Below, in pieces: positions 60,571 to 60,875 of a DNA stretch of 60,875 nucleotides. Both the position numbers and the translations under genes were made by a program. The notes under the pieces are model-generated. The model saw only the letters and a program-made list of their open reading frames with translations, was not told where the DNA came from and searched no databases. Within the stretch, counting starts at the first letter, position 1. Each line of letters starts with the position of its first letter. The DNA comes from Chloroflexota bacterium. GTDB lineage: Bacteria > Chloroflexota > Limnocylindria > Limnocylindrales > CSP1-4. Location of the stretch: the NCBI GenBank assembly GCA_016781485.1, contig JADDQH010000006.1, positions 1 through 60,875 of the forward strand, read 5' to 3'.

Positions 60571-60875
60571 TCAGCGCCTGCGCCGCGGCCTCGTGCCGGT
60601 GCGCTTGATCACGTTCGGAGTCACGCGGCGGTCCCAGGTCGGCTTGTCCAGCCAGCGCGCCATCCAGCCATCGTCGTCGCCCTCGTGCTCGTCACGGATC
60701 CCCGGGAGCCAGTCCGCCGCCGTCCCCTCGTCAACGTCACCGCGTCCGACGCTGTCGGCACGGCCGTGGTCGTGCGCGTCCGGACCTCCGTCATCGACCA
60801 CGCCCAGGTCGGCCGCGTCCTTCGTGCGCCCGTCGAACGGCGCGCCCTCCGCCGGAAGCACCGTGACCGAGGTCA
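60571..60875 (-). CDS. C-terminal end of an unknown gene (cut by window edge)
   Basis: The reading frame is open to the right edge; about 101 codons are visible, with GTG 60861 as an internal possible start. The product is rich in Asp and Gly (DDGGPDAHDHGRADSVGRGD), then has WLPGIRDEHEGDDDGWMARWL and a basic end (VIKRTGTRPRRRR). This looks like a disordered acidic region and a basic tail. I cannot name a family. The terminator at 60535-60561 lies just downstream, which supports a real gene end. Confidence 0.55.
   Translation of the reverse strand, partial: TSVTVLPAEGAPFDGRTKDAADLGVVDDGGPDAHDHGRADSVGRGDVDEGTAADWLPGIRDEHEGDDDGWMARWLDKPTWDRRVTPNVIKRTGTRPRRRR

Overview
The window is a GC-rich, almost fully coding stretch of bacterial chromosome. 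I see no mobile element, prophage, CRISPR array or rRNA. It holds about 56 protein genes, two of them cut by the window edges, and eight tRNA genes. Nearly everything runs on the minus strand in long tight operons, with many 4-nt GTGA stop/start overlaps. Only rpmB, a lipoprotein, a UvrD-like helicase, a VanZ-like gene and a large hydrolase are on the plus strand. Gene order (smc-rnc-acpP-nusB-plsX-rpmF-yceD-coiled coil-coaD-rsmD-recG-fakA // rpmB; secG-gpmI-tpiA-whiA-yvcK-rapZ-tat-pyrF-recJ-secFD-uvrC) resembles Chloroflexota and deep Actinomycetota. A YvcK with a membrane anchor, a Pro/Ala/Ser-rich insert in SecF and type-2 PyrF lean towards a high-GC Chloroflexota (Limnocylindria/Ellin6529-like) lineage. 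An actinobacterial-style UvrA zinc finger points the other way, so the phylum stays an inference.

Layout. 1-10.6 kb: chromosome segregation (smc), RNA processing (rnc, nusB, rsmD), lipid synthesis (acpP, plsX, fakA-like), ribosomal protein L32, coaD and recG. 10.8-19.9 kb: rpmB, then translation, proofreading and repair genes (dtd, rpe, rlmN, fmt, def, priA, gmk, rluD, lspA). 20-23.5 kb: isoleucyl-tRNA synthetase with altered signature motifs. 23.6-28.9 kb: a membrane glycosyltransferase, ilvE, and a TSUP-DUF1634-CaCA transport cluster. 28.9-31.9 kb: rpsR-ssb-rpsF and a secreted subtilase. 32.1-34.5 kb: tRNA island (Leu-TAA, Cys, Gln, Gly, Phe, Val, Leu-GAG, Leu-CAG) interrupted by a lipoprotein and one unknown small gene. 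34.6-47 kb: glycolysis (gpmI, tpiA), the whiA-yvcK-rapZ regulators, Tat and Sec export genes, pyrF and recJ. 47-57.5 kb: nucleotide excision repair (uvrC, uvrA), a helicase, small envelope or unknown genes, and pyruvate kinase. 57.5-60.9 kb: VanZ-like protein, a membrane-anchored three-part S33-type hydrolase, and the end of an unknown gene.

The most interesting signals are not a named new system. They are: (i) TANNNT -10 boxes placed 6-10 nt before start codons, which suggests widespread leaderless transcription; (ii) a near-palindromic, possibly bidirectional promoter between rpmB and fakA, followed by a hairpin plus U-tract in the rpmB leader; (iii) a perfect 19-bp tandem duplication of the lspA-stop/rluD-start junction; (iv) a perfectly spaced Shine-Dalgarno in front of an ATC codon in the coiled-coil gene; (v) several housekeeping enzymes with extra segments (Rpe, TIM, SecF, YvcK, subtilase, S33 hydrolase). 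No stretch longer than about 300 bases lacks a gene.
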